Shown piece by piece: positions 17,986-26,192 of a stretch of 64,000 nt of DNA. A model generated the notes under the pieces. It was given only the letters and a program-made list of their open reading frames with translations, did no database searches and was not told the origin of the DNA. The DNA is from Tateyamaria sp. Alg231-49 (lineage in GTDB: Bacteria; Pseudomonadota; Alphaproteobacteria; Rhodobacterales; Rhodobacteraceae), in assembly GCF_900143535.1 (NCBI RefSeq), contig NZ_FRFA01000011.1, positions 27,044 to 91,043 on the forward strand, written 5' to 3'. Position 1 is the stretch's first letter. The number at the start of each line of letters is the position of its first letter. Position numbers and translations under genes: made by a program.

Positions 17986-18885
17986 CTATGGCTGCGGTTT
18001 TTCCAGTTTTGGCTTTCGTTCAGCAGCAGCGATGGCAGCCCCCATCAACACAAGCGGCAGCGCGAACAGAAAGCTGGTGGCCAGCGGCAGCCTGAAAATC
18101 AGAATGTCCGCAAGTATGGGCCACAACAATGCGACATACTCAAACGGAGCAAGCCGGGACGCCTCGGCATGGCGAAAAGAGAGCGTCATCGCGATATGTG
18201 CAAAGCCGCCAAAAAGACCTGCGAGGACAAGCAGTGCCAGCGTATGCGCATCCGGGGGCGCCCATCCCCACGGCAATGTCAAAACCCCTCCCACCATTGA
18301 GGCGATGACGAAGTAAAAAGCGATCGCGCCGGGACTTTCCGTCCGCGTAAGACTTCGAACCATGATCAGCGCAAAGGCGGTCAGCAACGCGGTCAACAGG
18401 CCCAGACCGATCCCTAGCAACCGGCGCCCATCAAGTTCGCCTCCTCCGACATCGGGCCCAACGAGAACCAAAACCCCGCCAAGCCCAAAGGCAAGCGCCA
18501 GAGCGCGCCATTTGGTCAGGCGTTCGTGCAGGATCACAACGGCCGCCAAGGCGGTCAAAACCGGAGTGAGTTGCGCAAGCAAGATGGCCTCGGCCAAGGG
18601 CAACAAAGCAACGGACGCAAAAGAGGTGAACATGGCAGCCGCGCCAAAAAACGAGCGAACCAAATGACCAAACGGGCGCGCCGTGCGAAGCCCTGACGGA
18701 AATTCGTGCCGCACCATCAGAAAGATCACCAGCGGGATAAGCGCAAAGAACGATCTAAAGAACACAATCTGACCCAATGGCACCGCATCGCTCAGAATTT
18801 TGACGCAGATGACCATCCCGGTGAACAGAACTCCCGACAAAAGGCGCAGGCCGATACCCAGCGTCGGGTTTTCAGGCCGCGTCAC
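17986..18885 (-). CDS. EamA/DMT family transporter
   Basis: 299 residues with about ten hydrophobic segments and two EamA repeats (first: LRLLSGVLFTGMVICVKILS and FFRSFFALIPLVIF; second beginning LGIGLGLLTALLTAFALIMV). The start is a GTG at 18885 that overlaps the stop of the preceding permease gene by 4 nt; a much longer frame extending to 19554 over the permease is out of register and not coding. Last gene of the nine-gene operon. EamA proteins export small metabolites. Pseudomonas uses one (CntI) to export the metallophore pseudopaline beside a related ABC importer, so an export role in metal acquisition is suggestive but unproven. Confidence 0.85.
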   Translation of the reverse strand: MTRPENPTLGIGLRLLSGVLFTGMVICVKILSDAVPLGQIVFFRSFFALIPLVIFLMVRHEFPSGLRTARPFGHLVRSFFGAAAMFTSFASVALLPLAEAILLAQLTPVLTALAAVVILHERLTKWRALALAFGLGGVLVLVGPDVGGGELDGRRLLGIGLGLLTALLTAFALIMVRSLTRTESPGAIAFYFVIASMVGGVLTLPWGWAPPDAHTLALLVLAGLFGGFAHIAMTLSFRHAEASRLAPFEYVALLWPILADILIFRLPLATSFLFALPLVLMGAAIAAAERKPKLEKPQP

Positions 18886-19676
18886 TCTCGTGCGTCCTGT
18901 TCTGCAAGCGCATCGCGCAACGCATCTCCGGCCAGGTTGACTGCAAGCACCGCAGCGACCACGGCAATCCCAGGCCAGATCATCTGCAACGGGGTCGAGC
19001 GCATGTGGATACGGGCATCCAGCAACATGGTGCCCCATTCGGGCATTGGCGGCTGAACCCCAAATCCCAGAAAACCAAGCGTCGAAATTCCCAGGATCGC
19101 GCGGGCGAACATGCCCGTCCAGACCACCGTCAGCGATGGCAAAAGCGACGGCAGATAATGCCAACGGGCAATTGCCAGCGGCGCAAGTCCCGCAAGTCGC
19201 GCCTGCACCACATACCCTCGGGTCCCGACCGACAAACCGATGCCGCGGGCCACGCAGGCATATCGCATCCACCCTGTCACAGTGAGTGCAAAGATCAGCG
19301 AGCCCGTGCTTGCCCCCAAGACACCTGCGATGACCACGGCGGCAATAAGCTCCGGAAAGGCCAGAAACGTATCTGTGACCCGCATGGCAATCCAGTCCGC
19401 CAAGACGCCGCCTTGCGCAGCAATCAGGCCGATGGCTGTCCCGATCAAAAGCCCCAAGAGAGACACCAAAAAGGCCAGCCCAAGCGACCAGCGCGCCCCG
19501 TGCAAAAGCCTTGATAGAATATCGCGACCAAGGGCATCGGTGCCCAGTATCCATTCGCCACCGGGTGGGCGCAACCTGTTGGGAATGTTGATCGCAGTCG
19601 GATCATAAGGGGCCAGCACCGGGCCAAAAACCGCGATCAACACCAACACAACTGCCAGAATGCCAACACTACGCAT
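18882..19676 (-). CDS. SBP5-type ABC importer permease (NikC/DppC family)
   Basis: 264 residues. N-terminal membrane segment, PNRLRPPGGEWILGTDALGRDILSRLLHG-type DppC region (visible core LGTDALGRDILSR), then BPD_transp_1 helices with the cytoplasmic coupling EAA-like loop (VQARLAGLAPLAIARWHYLP). The start is placed at MRSVGIL, which overlaps the DppB-like gene by 8 nt; an upstream ATG at 19721 would overlap more and adds residues not typical of the family. Forms the channel with the permease encoded at 19669-20607. Confidence 0.88.
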   Translation of the reverse strand: MRSVGILAVVLVLIAVFGPVLAPYDPTAINIPNRLRPPGGEWILGTDALGRDILSRLLHGARWSLGLAFLVSLLGLLIGTAIGLIAAQGGVLADWIAMRVTDTFLAFPELIAAVVIAGVLGASTGSLIFALTVTGWMRYACVARGIGLSVGTRGYVVQARLAGLAPLAIARWHYLPSLLPSLTVVWTGMFARAILGISTLGFLGFGVQPPMPEWGTMLLDARIHMRSTPLQMIWPGIAVVAAVLAVNLAGDALRDALAEQDARE

Positions 19677-20607
19677 CGCGCACGTCCAATCTTGGGTCCA
19701 AGCTGCGATAGACCAGGTCAATCACCAAGTTGACGACCACAAAAATAACAGCCGTCAGGATCACCACGGCCTGCACCTTTGGAAAATCGCGGGCAAAGAT
19801 CGCATGAACAAGAAAGCTGCCAAGACCGGGGCGGGCAAAAATCACTTCAACGACCACCAGACCTTCCAGCAGAAAGGCAAGTTCCAACCCAAGGACGGTG
19901 ATCACCGGCACAGCCGCGTGCGGCGCAACATGGTCGCGGGCGATGTCCCGAGAGGCAACGCCCCGACGATAGAACGCGGGCAGAAACGGCTGTCCACGGG
20001 CTTCCAGAATACCGGACCTGATGATCCGCGTCATCGACGCTGCGACACCAAACCCAAGCGTCAGCGCAGGTAAAACACTGTGGGCGGTCGTTTCGGCCCC
20101 CATCGCCGGCAACCACCCAAGCTGCACAGCAAAAAGCAGGATTAGCAGCAGGCCCAGCCAGAACGCCGGAATTGCCACCCCGACCGAGGCCAAAGCAACG
20201 GCCCCTCGGTCCATCCAACTGCCCGGTTTGCGTGTGGCAATGAGGGCAAGAGGGACCGAGATGGCCAGCCCGATCCCTAGGCTGAAGATGGCAAGGGGGA
20301 AAGTGTATGACATCGCGGTCACAAGATTAGGCCAAACGTCCCGACCATTCACAGAAGACTGGCCAAAATCGCCTTGGACAAGGGGCGCAAGCCAAGCCCA
20401 GAACGCCGTCCAAAAGCCGTCCTCAAACCCTGCCTCAGCGCGGATGAAATCCAGAACCTCATCCGAAACGATCGTCCCATACCGCGCTTGCGCGATCGAA
20501 AGTGCAGGATCGCCCGGCGCATGCCACAACAGCGCAAAAGTCGCCAAAGCGGTCCCGGTCAAGACCACAAAGGCACGCAGGAAAAGCCCAGCAACAAGGC
20601 CTATCAT
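19669..20607 (-). CDS. SBP5-type ABC importer permease (NikB/DppB family)
   Basis: 312 residues, six predicted membrane helices. The N-terminus (residues 10-30) has the family's first helix and WHAPGDPA, a form of the conserved PGDP motif. The coupling region ILEARGQPFLPAFYRRGV and the C-terminal LLEGLVVVEVIFARPGLG / VQAVVILTAVIF are typical of DppB/NikB. Overlaps the upstream ATPase gene by 4 nt. Partner of the NikC/DppC-type permease. Confidence 0.92.
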   Translation of the reverse strand: MIGLVAGLFLRAFVVLTGTALATFALLWHAPGDPALSIAQARYGTIVSDEVLDFIRAEAGFEDGFWTAFWAWLAPLVQGDFGQSSVNGRDVWPNLVTAMSYTFPLAIFSLGIGLAISVPLALIATRKPGSWMDRGAVALASVGVAIPAFWLGLLLILLFAVQLGWLPAMGAETTAHSVLPALTLGFGVAASMTRIIRSGILEARGQPFLPAFYRRGVASRDIARDHVAPHAAVPVITVLGLELAFLLEGLVVVEVIFARPGLGSFLVHAIFARDFPKVQAVVILTAVIFVVVNLVIDLVYRSLDPRLDVRDA

Positions 20608-21329
20608 GCGACACGCTCCAAAGCGCCAAGCGCAAAAGCAGCGCCGCGCAACTTGCGCCCATACTCAGACTGCGGCGCATCAACAAAGGCCTGCGTCGCC
20701 GCGTACTCTTCGATCTTCCCAGCGCGCAGTACGGCAATCTCATCGGCATAGGCAGCAGCATAGCCAAGGTCATGGGTTACAATCAGAGCCGCAAAACCCT
20801 CTTGCCTCTGCATATCGGCAATCAGGCGGGCTGTGTGTTTCTGAGTCACTGCATCAAGGGCGGACAGGGGTTCATCAAACAGCACCAACGGAGGGGCAGC
20901 GATCAACGCACGCAGGATTCCGATCCGCTGCGCCTGCCCGATGGACACCTGATCAGGGCGGCGGTCCAGCAAATCAGGTTGTAGTTCTAGTCCTCGACAC
21001 AGCCGCTCCAAGCGGTCCGAATCCATAGCCAGTTTCTGGGCCAAGACAGGTTCCATCACAGAACGCCGCAGCGAAAGACGGGGGTTAAAAGCCGCACGTG
21101 GCTCCTGCATAACCAACGCGGGGCGGCACTTTGAAACGGGCGCAGCGTTCCAATCGACCTGCCCTGCAGAACAACGCACCAACCCAAGGATCGCGCCTAT
21201 CAAAGTGGATTTTCCGGCACCACTTTCCCCGACCACGGCAAGGGTGCGGCCGGGCGCAAGCGAAAGGGAAAGATCGCGCAACGTGACAGCAGCACCGCGC
21301 CGGACCGAAATGTTCGCTACCGTCAGCAC
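20604..21329 (-). CDS. ABC transporter ATP-binding protein, second of pair (NikE/DppF-like)
   Basis: 241 residues: Walker A GESGAGKST, Q-loop VMQEPRAAFNP, signature VSIGQAQRIG, Walker B LVLFDEPLSALD and H-loop IVTHDLGY. The signature deviates from LSGGQ. It lacks the C-terminal oligo_HPY extension of peptide importers and so is NikE-sized. A GTG at 21329 is chosen as start because it overlaps the previous stop by 7 nt with GGA upstream; an ATG at 21359 is possible. Energises the importer. Confidence 0.9.
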   Translation of the reverse strand: MLTVANISVRRGAAVTLRDLSLSLAPGRTLAVVGESGAGKSTLIGAILGLVRCSAGQVDWNAAPVSKCRPALVMQEPRAAFNPRLSLRRSVMEPVLAQKLAMDSDRLERLCRGLELQPDLLDRRPDQVSIGQAQRIGILRALIAAPPLVLFDEPLSALDAVTQKHTARLIADMQRQEGFAALIVTHDLGYAAAYADEIAVLRAGKIEEYAATQAFVDAPQSEYGRKLRGAAFALGALERVA

Positions 21330-22006
21330 GGCAATTCCAGCCAGTTGCGATGCGCACAAAGAGCTTTCGCCGCCGGTGTGACCGGGGCTGAGAGAATCCG
21401 CGCCGTCGGCGCATCCTCGACGACCCGCCCGGCATCCATCACCATCAACCGCGACACCCGCCGGGCGGCGAGCCCAAGATCATGCGTGATTAGCAAAAGC
21501 GCCGTTTGACGCTTCTTCAGATAGGCTTCAAGAAGATCCATTGTTCCGGCAGCAACCACAGGGTCCAGGGCTGATGTGGGTTCGTCCATGACCAGCAATT
21601 CAGGGGTCCCGATCAACGCCATTGCGATAACAAAGCGTTGCTGCATCCCACGGCTCCAGCCCCAAGGGCGTTTTCGCAAATCACCCCCTTCGATCTGAAG
21701 CGCGTGGAAAAGAACATCGCGGCGCACCGTGTCCGGGGCATGGCCCAAGGCATGCTCTGTCTCGCGCCAATGGAATGCCATCGTGCGAAGCGGATCAAGC
21801 GCCTCATCCGGGCTTTGCGGCACATGGGCAACACGCGTCCCCCGTGCCCGCAAACCGTCAACGAGTTCATGGCCAAGAGTAGATTTTCCCGACCCCGAAG
21901 CACCCACAAGCCCGACGCGTTCCCCCGGCTTGAGGTTCACATCGGTGGGGTGAAGGATGATGCGGCCCGAGCGCTCCGCGCAAAGGCCGTTTGCCTGGAT
22001 GTTCAT
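21323..22006 (-). CDS. ABC transporter ATP-binding protein, first of pair (NikD/DppD-like)
   Basis: 227 residues, shorter than DppD (about 330) and close to NikD. Walker A GASGSGKST, Q-loop HVPQSPDEALDPL, signature WSRGMQQR, Walker B LLVMDEPTSALD, H-loop LITHDLGL. The LSGGMQQR signature is altered to WSRG, a non-canonical substitution. The start overlaps the binding-protein gene stop by 4 nt, and the two ATPases presumably work as a heterodimer. Confidence 0.9.
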   Translation of the reverse strand: MNIQANGLCAERSGRIILHPTDVNLKPGERVGLVGASGSGKSTLGHELVDGLRARGTRVAHVPQSPDEALDPLRTMAFHWRETEHALGHAPDTVRRDVLFHALQIEGGDLRKRPWGWSRGMQQRFVIAMALIGTPELLVMDEPTSALDPVVAAGTMDLLEAYLKKRQTALLLITHDLGLAARRVSRLMVMDAGRVVEDAPTARILSAPVTPAAKALCAHRNWLELPC

Positions 22007-23526
22007 TCAACAAAGCGTGTTTCGTGTGTGATCCAGTAGGTTTCGGTCGGATGCACGCGATAGCCCGTTAAACCGGCACGCGCCACCACTGCTTGGCTGA
22101 CATGAAAGACCGGAAGAAGGGGTACATCCGTCGCGATAATTTGCTGGACCTCGTCATAGATCCTTTCACGCTCCGCTTGCGCGAATGTCGTTTGACCTTC
22201 GACAAGAAGGGCGTCCAAAGCCGGGTTCGCATAGCGGCCCGCATTCGAGCCCCCGTCGCTGGACAACAGGAACCCAAGGATCAAGCCGGGATCACCCTGC
22301 GGCAACATCACCCAAGCCTGCAAGAACATGTCTCCGTCACCCGCCAGCATCGCCTCGTTGCTGGCACCGTACTCGCCGACGCGCACCGTTGCAGTGATGC
22401 CGATCTGTTGCAGGAAGGCTTGGGTAATCTCAGCAGTCGGCGGCAAGGCCGCACGTGAGGAGTAGGTCAGGATTTCAATCTCGATCGGCGCGCCGTCCAG
22501 CGTCCAAACTCCGCCTTGCTTGACGGCGCCAGCTTCTGCCAACAGTTCCTCAGCCCGCGCAGGATCATAGGTCGACGGGATATCCGCAGCCCAGTTTTTG
22601 CCCGCAGGATAGATGGTGCCCGCGGGCACCCCACCAACGCCAGACAAAACCGCATCAACGATACCATCACGATCCACCGCCAAGGACACCGCTTGCCTGA
22701 TCAGCGGGTTCGCCAGAGGGCCCGATGCGGTGTTCATCGAGTAGAAATAAAGCCGCGCCGTCGGGGCCGTGAACCCTTGTGCGCCGGTGTCCTGAATACG
22801 CTCGAAATCGGTTTCCGGATAGTTGATGACCATGTCGACGTCACCCGCCTCAAAGGCAAGAGACGCCATAGCGGGATCCGGCGACGCGACAACGCGCACC
22901 GCGTCAAATCCGGGTTCGCCCAGACGATAGTCTGCGTTGGCCTCAACGCGATACGACTGCTCTGGCACGGCCCCACGGAAAATATATGGACCCGTGGCAT
23001 TGATCGGAAAGGCCTCCGAAGGCGCGCCAAGAATGGCAACACCAGGATCAGACAGGCTCCATTGGAATGCCGCGTTCGGGCTGTTTGTTTCAAAGATCAC
23101 AGCACGATCCCCGTCAGCCGACATGCCCGCCAGATCAAGCACACCGGCGATACGCTTGTTGAAGGCCGGATCGTTCTCGTCCGAAATCGGCCCAATCGCA
23201 TCAATAACGGCCTGCGCGGTCACAGCAGAGCCATCGTGAAATACAAGCCCATCGCGCAGCGTGACTCGCCAGATCGTCGGGGCCGTCTGTTGAATGCTTT
23301 CGGCCAATCGGGGGTAAAGGTTCAAATCATAGTCAATGCCCATCAAGGTTTCGGTCACACCGGTCTGGTTGGACATCCACCCGTTATAACCAGCGCGCGG
23401 GTCAGGCACTTCGGCAGTGGGGCCGAAGGTAACGGAAATGGTGAGCGTATCGTCCTGCGCCACAGCAGGAAGGGTTGTGCCGAGCACGATCAATGCGGCA
23501 GCGGCAATGCTGGAGAATTTAGACAT
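22003..23526 (-). CDS. SBP5 family extracellular solute-binding protein (peptide/nickel type)
   Basis: 507 residues. Signal peptide 1-23 (cleavage after AVAQ). The family 5 signature region follows: TETLMGIDYDLNLYPRLAES, VTLRDGLVFHDGSAVTA and LIRQAVSLAVDRDGIVDAVL, ending with IIATDVPLLPVFHVSQAVV. It has no lipobox. Such proteins bind peptides, Ni-His complexes or opine-type metallophores. The operon context (COG0523 GTPase, DUF1826) argues for a metal complex rather than peptides. The ligand is not readable from sequence. Confidence 0.92.
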   Translation of the reverse strand: MSKFSSIAAAALIVLGTTLPAVAQDDTLTISVTFGPTAEVPDPRAGYNGWMSNQTGVTETLMGIDYDLNLYPRLAESIQQTAPTIWRVTLRDGLVFHDGSAVTAQAVIDAIGPISDENDPAFNKRIAGVLDLAGMSADGDRAVIFETNSPNAAFQWSLSDPGVAILGAPSEAFPINATGPYIFRGAVPEQSYRVEANADYRLGEPGFDAVRVVASPDPAMASLAFEAGDVDMVINYPETDFERIQDTGAQGFTAPTARLYFYSMNTASGPLANPLIRQAVSLAVDRDGIVDAVLSGVGGVPAGTIYPAGKNWAADIPSTYDPARAEELLAEAGAVKQGGVWTLDGAPIEIEILTYSSRAALPPTAEITQAFLQQIGITATVRVGEYGASNEAMLAGDGDMFLQAWVMLPQGDPGLILGFLLSSDGGSNAGRYANPALDALLVEGQTTFAQAERERIYDEVQQIIATDVPLLPVFHVSQAVVARAGLTGYRVHPTETYWITHETRFVE

Positions 23527-23536
23527 TCAGGTTCCT

Positions 23537-23809
23537 TTAGAACTTTGCAGGTAGATGTTGGGAATTTGCAGAACGGTCGCGTGCCAGTGTGCGCGCCTCC
23601 GCGTTTGACAGTTTTGACAACGCTTCGTCCGGGCTCAGGCCCTTTGCACAGGCCCTGTTCCACACTCGGCGCGCAGACGCGGACGACCATGGCAGACTTG
23701 CTTGCGCCAGCCAGTTGCGCAGCGGCGCTGGCAACGCGTCATAGCTGCGCATGGGGTCTGCCGTGCGACTCTTGCGGCCAAGCGAGGTTGATCCAAGGTT
23801 TCGACTCAT
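23537..23809 (-). CDS. DUF6525 family small protein
   Basis: 90 residues, basic, no membrane segment or signal. The blocks PMRSYDALPAPLRNWLAQA, LPWSSASARRVWNRA and LSPDEALSKLSNAEA are those of the rhodobacterial DUF6525 family as I recall it. Function is unknown. Its start overlaps the DUF1826 stop by 4 nt and it ends 10 nt before the binding-protein gene, so it belongs to the operon. The small size and basic helices could suit a regulatory or nucleic-acid contact role, which is speculation. Confidence 0.75.
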   Translation of the reverse strand: MSRNLGSTSLGRKSRTADPMRSYDALPAPLRNWLAQASLPWSSASARRVWNRACAKGLSPDEALSKLSNAEARTLARDRSANSQHLPAKF

Positions 23810-24441
23810 GCCTCTTCCTCTGGATCATTGACAGCATCCAAAACGAGCACCAAACGCGCCTCTCCCGTCCCTTCGATGGGGGGCGAACGATGCAAAAGGC
23901 CCGGCGCTGGCTGTGTCGGCGACAGCGTGCCGCGCATAAGGATTGGGGCACCCTTGGCGACAGAGAACACGCGCTTTGGGTCCTGACCGTCGGTTGAAAC
24001 GCCGTATTGTGTTCCCGGACCGCGGTAGGTGCAAATAAGCCGCGCGGCAATCGCATCAATGTGGAACCTGCGGCATGCATTCGTCGTGACCACCTGAAGC
24101 CGCACTTGCACAAGGGGCGCAGAGACCAGATCTGCGAAGATTTTGGCCAGAACGCCAATGTCACTGATCAAGTCATCGCGTTCGGCGCAATCTGGTGTCT
24201 GCGCACTCTCGCACAAGGCATGGATTGCAGATGGAACGGCCTCGGGGCGCAAAACGATACGACCCTGCGGCAGTCGCATCGGATCAATCGCATCGATCCA
24301 AGGCTGAAACGCTGGCTTCGGCTGCCTGCGCCAGATCGCTGCCGCGCAGCCCGGCTGTAGAAACGCCCGCAAGTTTTGAGGCTTGTCTGCAACAGCCACG
24401 CCAACGGCTGCGTTCCTGATCACCGTCCGTGCAAGTGTCAT
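23806..24441 (-). CDS. DUF1826 domain-containing protein
   Basis: 211 residues, soluble. Conserved DUF1826 features include [10 protein letters not shown] early, [23 protein letters not shown] (Cys, His and Asp suitable for metal binding) in the middle, GPGTQYG, and [19 protein letters not shown] at the end. The family often sits beside COG0523 GTPases in zinc-linked loci. Biochemical role unknown; the HID motif resembles cupin or dioxygenase-like metal sites but this is not established. Overlaps cobW-like and DUF6525 genes by 4 nt on each side. Confidence 0.8.
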   Translation of the reverse strand: MTLARTVIRNAAVGVAVADKPQNLRAFLQPGCAAAIWRRQPKPAFQPWIDAIDPMRLPQGRIVLRPEAVPSAIHALCESAQTPDCAERDDLISDIGVLAKIFADLVSAPLVQVRLQVVTTNACRRFHIDAIAARLICTYRGPGTQYGVSTDGQDPKRVFSVAKGAPILMRGTLSPTQPAPGLLHRSPPIEGTGEARLVLVLDAVNDPEEEA

Positions 24442-25649
24442 GCGGCTTCCTCCTGACGTCGCCAGACAGGAAACGGGTCCGGGTAAGTCGGCAGGTCATC
24501 TGGCCCGGTGGCTGCGGTTTCCGGAACAAGACAGGTATCAAGCTGGGCTTTCAGGGCGGGCCAATCAATGCCGGCGCCGATGAACACAATCTCTTGGCGC
24601 CGGTCGCCCCACGGTTCCTGCCAATGCTGCTGCATATAGTCCTGCGCGCCTTCGTGATCGGGCCAGCGCTCGCGGGGGACCGAAGCCCACCATGTCCCAA
24701 GCGGCTTGACGCTCGACAGGGCACCCGCCAGCGAAAATTCGGCCACCCAACCGGGACGTGTCGAAATCCAGAAATGGCCCTTGGCGCGGATCACACCGGC
24801 AAGATCGCCGTTCAGCACGCCAAGGATTTTTTCCGGAACGAAAGGAAGCCTCGCCCGGTAAACAAACGAAGCGACACCGTATTCCTCGGTTTCCGGGGTG
24901 TGATCGGCAAAGCCATAAAGTTCCTTTGCCCACATCGGATGCTCATGGGCCTTTTGAAAGTCGAACATGCCGGTGTCGAGGATCGCGTCTGCCGCGACAT
25001 CCGAATGATCTGTCTCGATGATCTTGGCATCGGCGTTCAGGCTGCGAATGATCTTGCGCGCAGCGTCGGTGCGCTCGGATCCCGCATCCGTGACCTTGTT
25101 CAGGATGACCACATCGGCAAATTCGATCTGTTCAACAAGCAGGTTGACCAGCGTCCGATCATCCTCTTCCCCAAGGGTTTCGCCGCGGTCGCGCAGAAAA
25201 TCGTGGCTGGAATAGTCGTTAAGCAGGTTCACGGCATCAACAACCGTCACCATCGTATCAAGCCTCGAAACGTCCGAAAGACTGTCACCAAGCTCATCCC
25301 GGAAATCAAAGGTAGCGGCGACAGGCAACGGCTCGGAAATCCCTGTGGACTCGATCAACAGATAGTCAAACCGACCTTCGGCTGACAGGCGACGGACTTC
25401 GTCCAGCAGGTCATCGCGCAATGTGCAGCAAATGCACCCGTTCGACATCTCTACAAGCGTTTCGTTCGTTCGGCTCAGTTCGGTATCCGCCCGCACCAGG
25501 TCGGCATCGATGTTGACCTCGGACATGTCGTTGACGATGACCGCAACCCGGCGACCTTCGCGGTTGTTAAGAACTCGATTCAGAAGCGTCGTCTTTCCTG
25601 CGCCAAGAAATCCTGAAAGCACAGTGACGGGAAGTCGTTGGTCTGGCAT
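24438..25649 (-). CDS. COG0523 (CobW/ZigA-type) metallochaperone GTPase
   Basis: 403 residues. G1 [14 protein letters not shown] (about residues 10-23), the metal-binding CxCC motif in [13 protein letters not shown] (about 65-77), ESTGISEP, the NKVT guanine-specificity motif in VILNKVTD, and a C-terminal CobW_C domain with [10 protein letters not shown] and [15 protein letters not shown]. This combination is the ZigA/YciC branch associated with zinc homeostasis. The ATG at 25649 is chosen, preceded by GGAG at 8 nt. First gene of the operon, reading away from the two operator palindromes. It probably inserts or allocates metal to client proteins under limitation. Confidence 0.93.
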   Translation of the reverse strand: MPDQRLPVTVLSGFLGAGKTTLLNRVLNNREGRRVAVIVNDMSEVNIDADLVRADTELSRTNETLVEMSNGCICCTLRDDLLDEVRRLSAEGRFDYLLIESTGISEPLPVAATFDFRDELGDSLSDVSRLDTMVTVVDAVNLLNDYSSHDFLRDRGETLGEEDDRTLVNLLVEQIEFADVVILNKVTDAGSERTDAARKIIRSLNADAKIIETDHSDVAADAILDTGMFDFQKAHEHPMWAKELYGFADHTPETEEYGVASFVYRARLPFVPEKILGVLNGDLAGVIRAKGHFWISTRPGWVAEFSLAGALSSVKPLGTWWASVPRERWPDHEGAQDYMQQHWQEPWGDRRQEIVFIGAGIDWPALKAQLDTCLVPETAATGPDDLPTYPDPFPVWRRQEEAA

Positions 25650-25680
25650 AACACGCTCCAAATCTGATCCTATAGATCAC

Positions 25681-25697
25681 GCAACTTACGCAGTTGC
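25681..25697. promoter_or_regulatory. Operator palindrome 1 (GCAACT-N5-AGTTGC)
   Basis: A perfect dyad with 6-bp half-sites and a 5-bp spacer in the divergent gap between the GTPase operon and the Rrf2 gene. Its centre is 26 bp from that of the second copy. Most likely the binding site of the adjacent Rrf2 regulator. Confidence 0.65.
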
Positions 25698-25706
25698 ATT
25701 AGTAAA

Positions 25707-25723
25707 GCAACTGGAAAAGTTAC
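25707..25723. promoter_or_regulatory. Operator palindrome 2 (GCAACT-N5-AGTTAC)
   Basis: A second dyad of the same form, one mismatch from perfect, 9 bp after the first and 30 bp before the Rrf2 start codon. The pair share the left half-site exactly. Confidence 0.62.
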
Positions 25724-25753
25724 GTATGACGCCTGTCTGGAGAAAATTCGTAC

Positions 25754-26158
25754 ATGAAGCGTAATTCTCGTCTTTCACTTGCTCTGCACACCCTCAGTCA
25801 TATGGCGGGGAGCCCGGGTCGTGTACGCACATCTTCTGACATTGCAGAGCATGCAGGCACCAACCCCGTTGTTGTACGCCGCGTCTTAGGAAAGTTGCGC
25901 GAAGCTGGGCTGCTCACCTCAGAAAAGGGGCATGCTGGCGGATGGCGTTTAGCGCGCGAACCTCAGAATATCACACTCGCCGATGTCTACCTCGCGCTGG
26001 ATGAACGAATGGTCGCAACGAATGAGGCCAGCGAAACACCGGCTTGCTCAGTTGAACACGCGTTGCAAGAACGCGTATCCGGTGTCCTGGAGGAAATCGA
26101 AGAAAGCCTCGTTAAGAGGCTCGGCGAGACTTCGATTTCCGAGGTCAGAGGAGGCTGA
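25754..26158 (+). CDS. Rrf2 family transcriptional regulator
   Basis: 134 residues: N-terminal winged helix with the Rrf2 pattern (LSLALHTLSHMA, SDIAEHAGTNPVVVRRVLGKLREAGLL, KGHAGGWRLAREPQNITLADVYLAL). Rrf2 iron-sulfur sensors such as IscR and NsrR have three clustered cysteines; only one Cys (about residue 98, TPACSVEHAL) is present here, so this protein should not carry a classical three-Cys cluster. It is divergent from the nine-gene operon and separated by paired palindromes, making it the likely local regulator of the operon and of itself. The signal is unknown; metal, thiol or metabolite are possible. Confidence 0.9.
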   Translation: MKRNSRLSLALHTLSHMAGSPGRVRTSSDIAEHAGTNPVVVRRVLGKLREAGLLTSEKGHAGGWRLAREPQNITLADVYLALDERMVATNEASETPACSVEHALQERVSGVLEEIEESLVKRLGETSISEVRGG

Positions 26159-26192
26159 TTGAAGACCTTCGGCGCGGTGGCCGGGTCTACAA

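Noticed and set aside
18886..19554. N-terminal extension of the EamA gene giving 522 residues
   Set aside because: It runs out of frame through the permease gene; the GTG at 18885 gives normal family length and a 4-nt overlap.
25650..25753. Zur box in the COG0523 promoter
   Set aside because: No AT-rich GTTATA-type dyad was found; the palindromes present are of a different type and pair with an Rrf2 gene.
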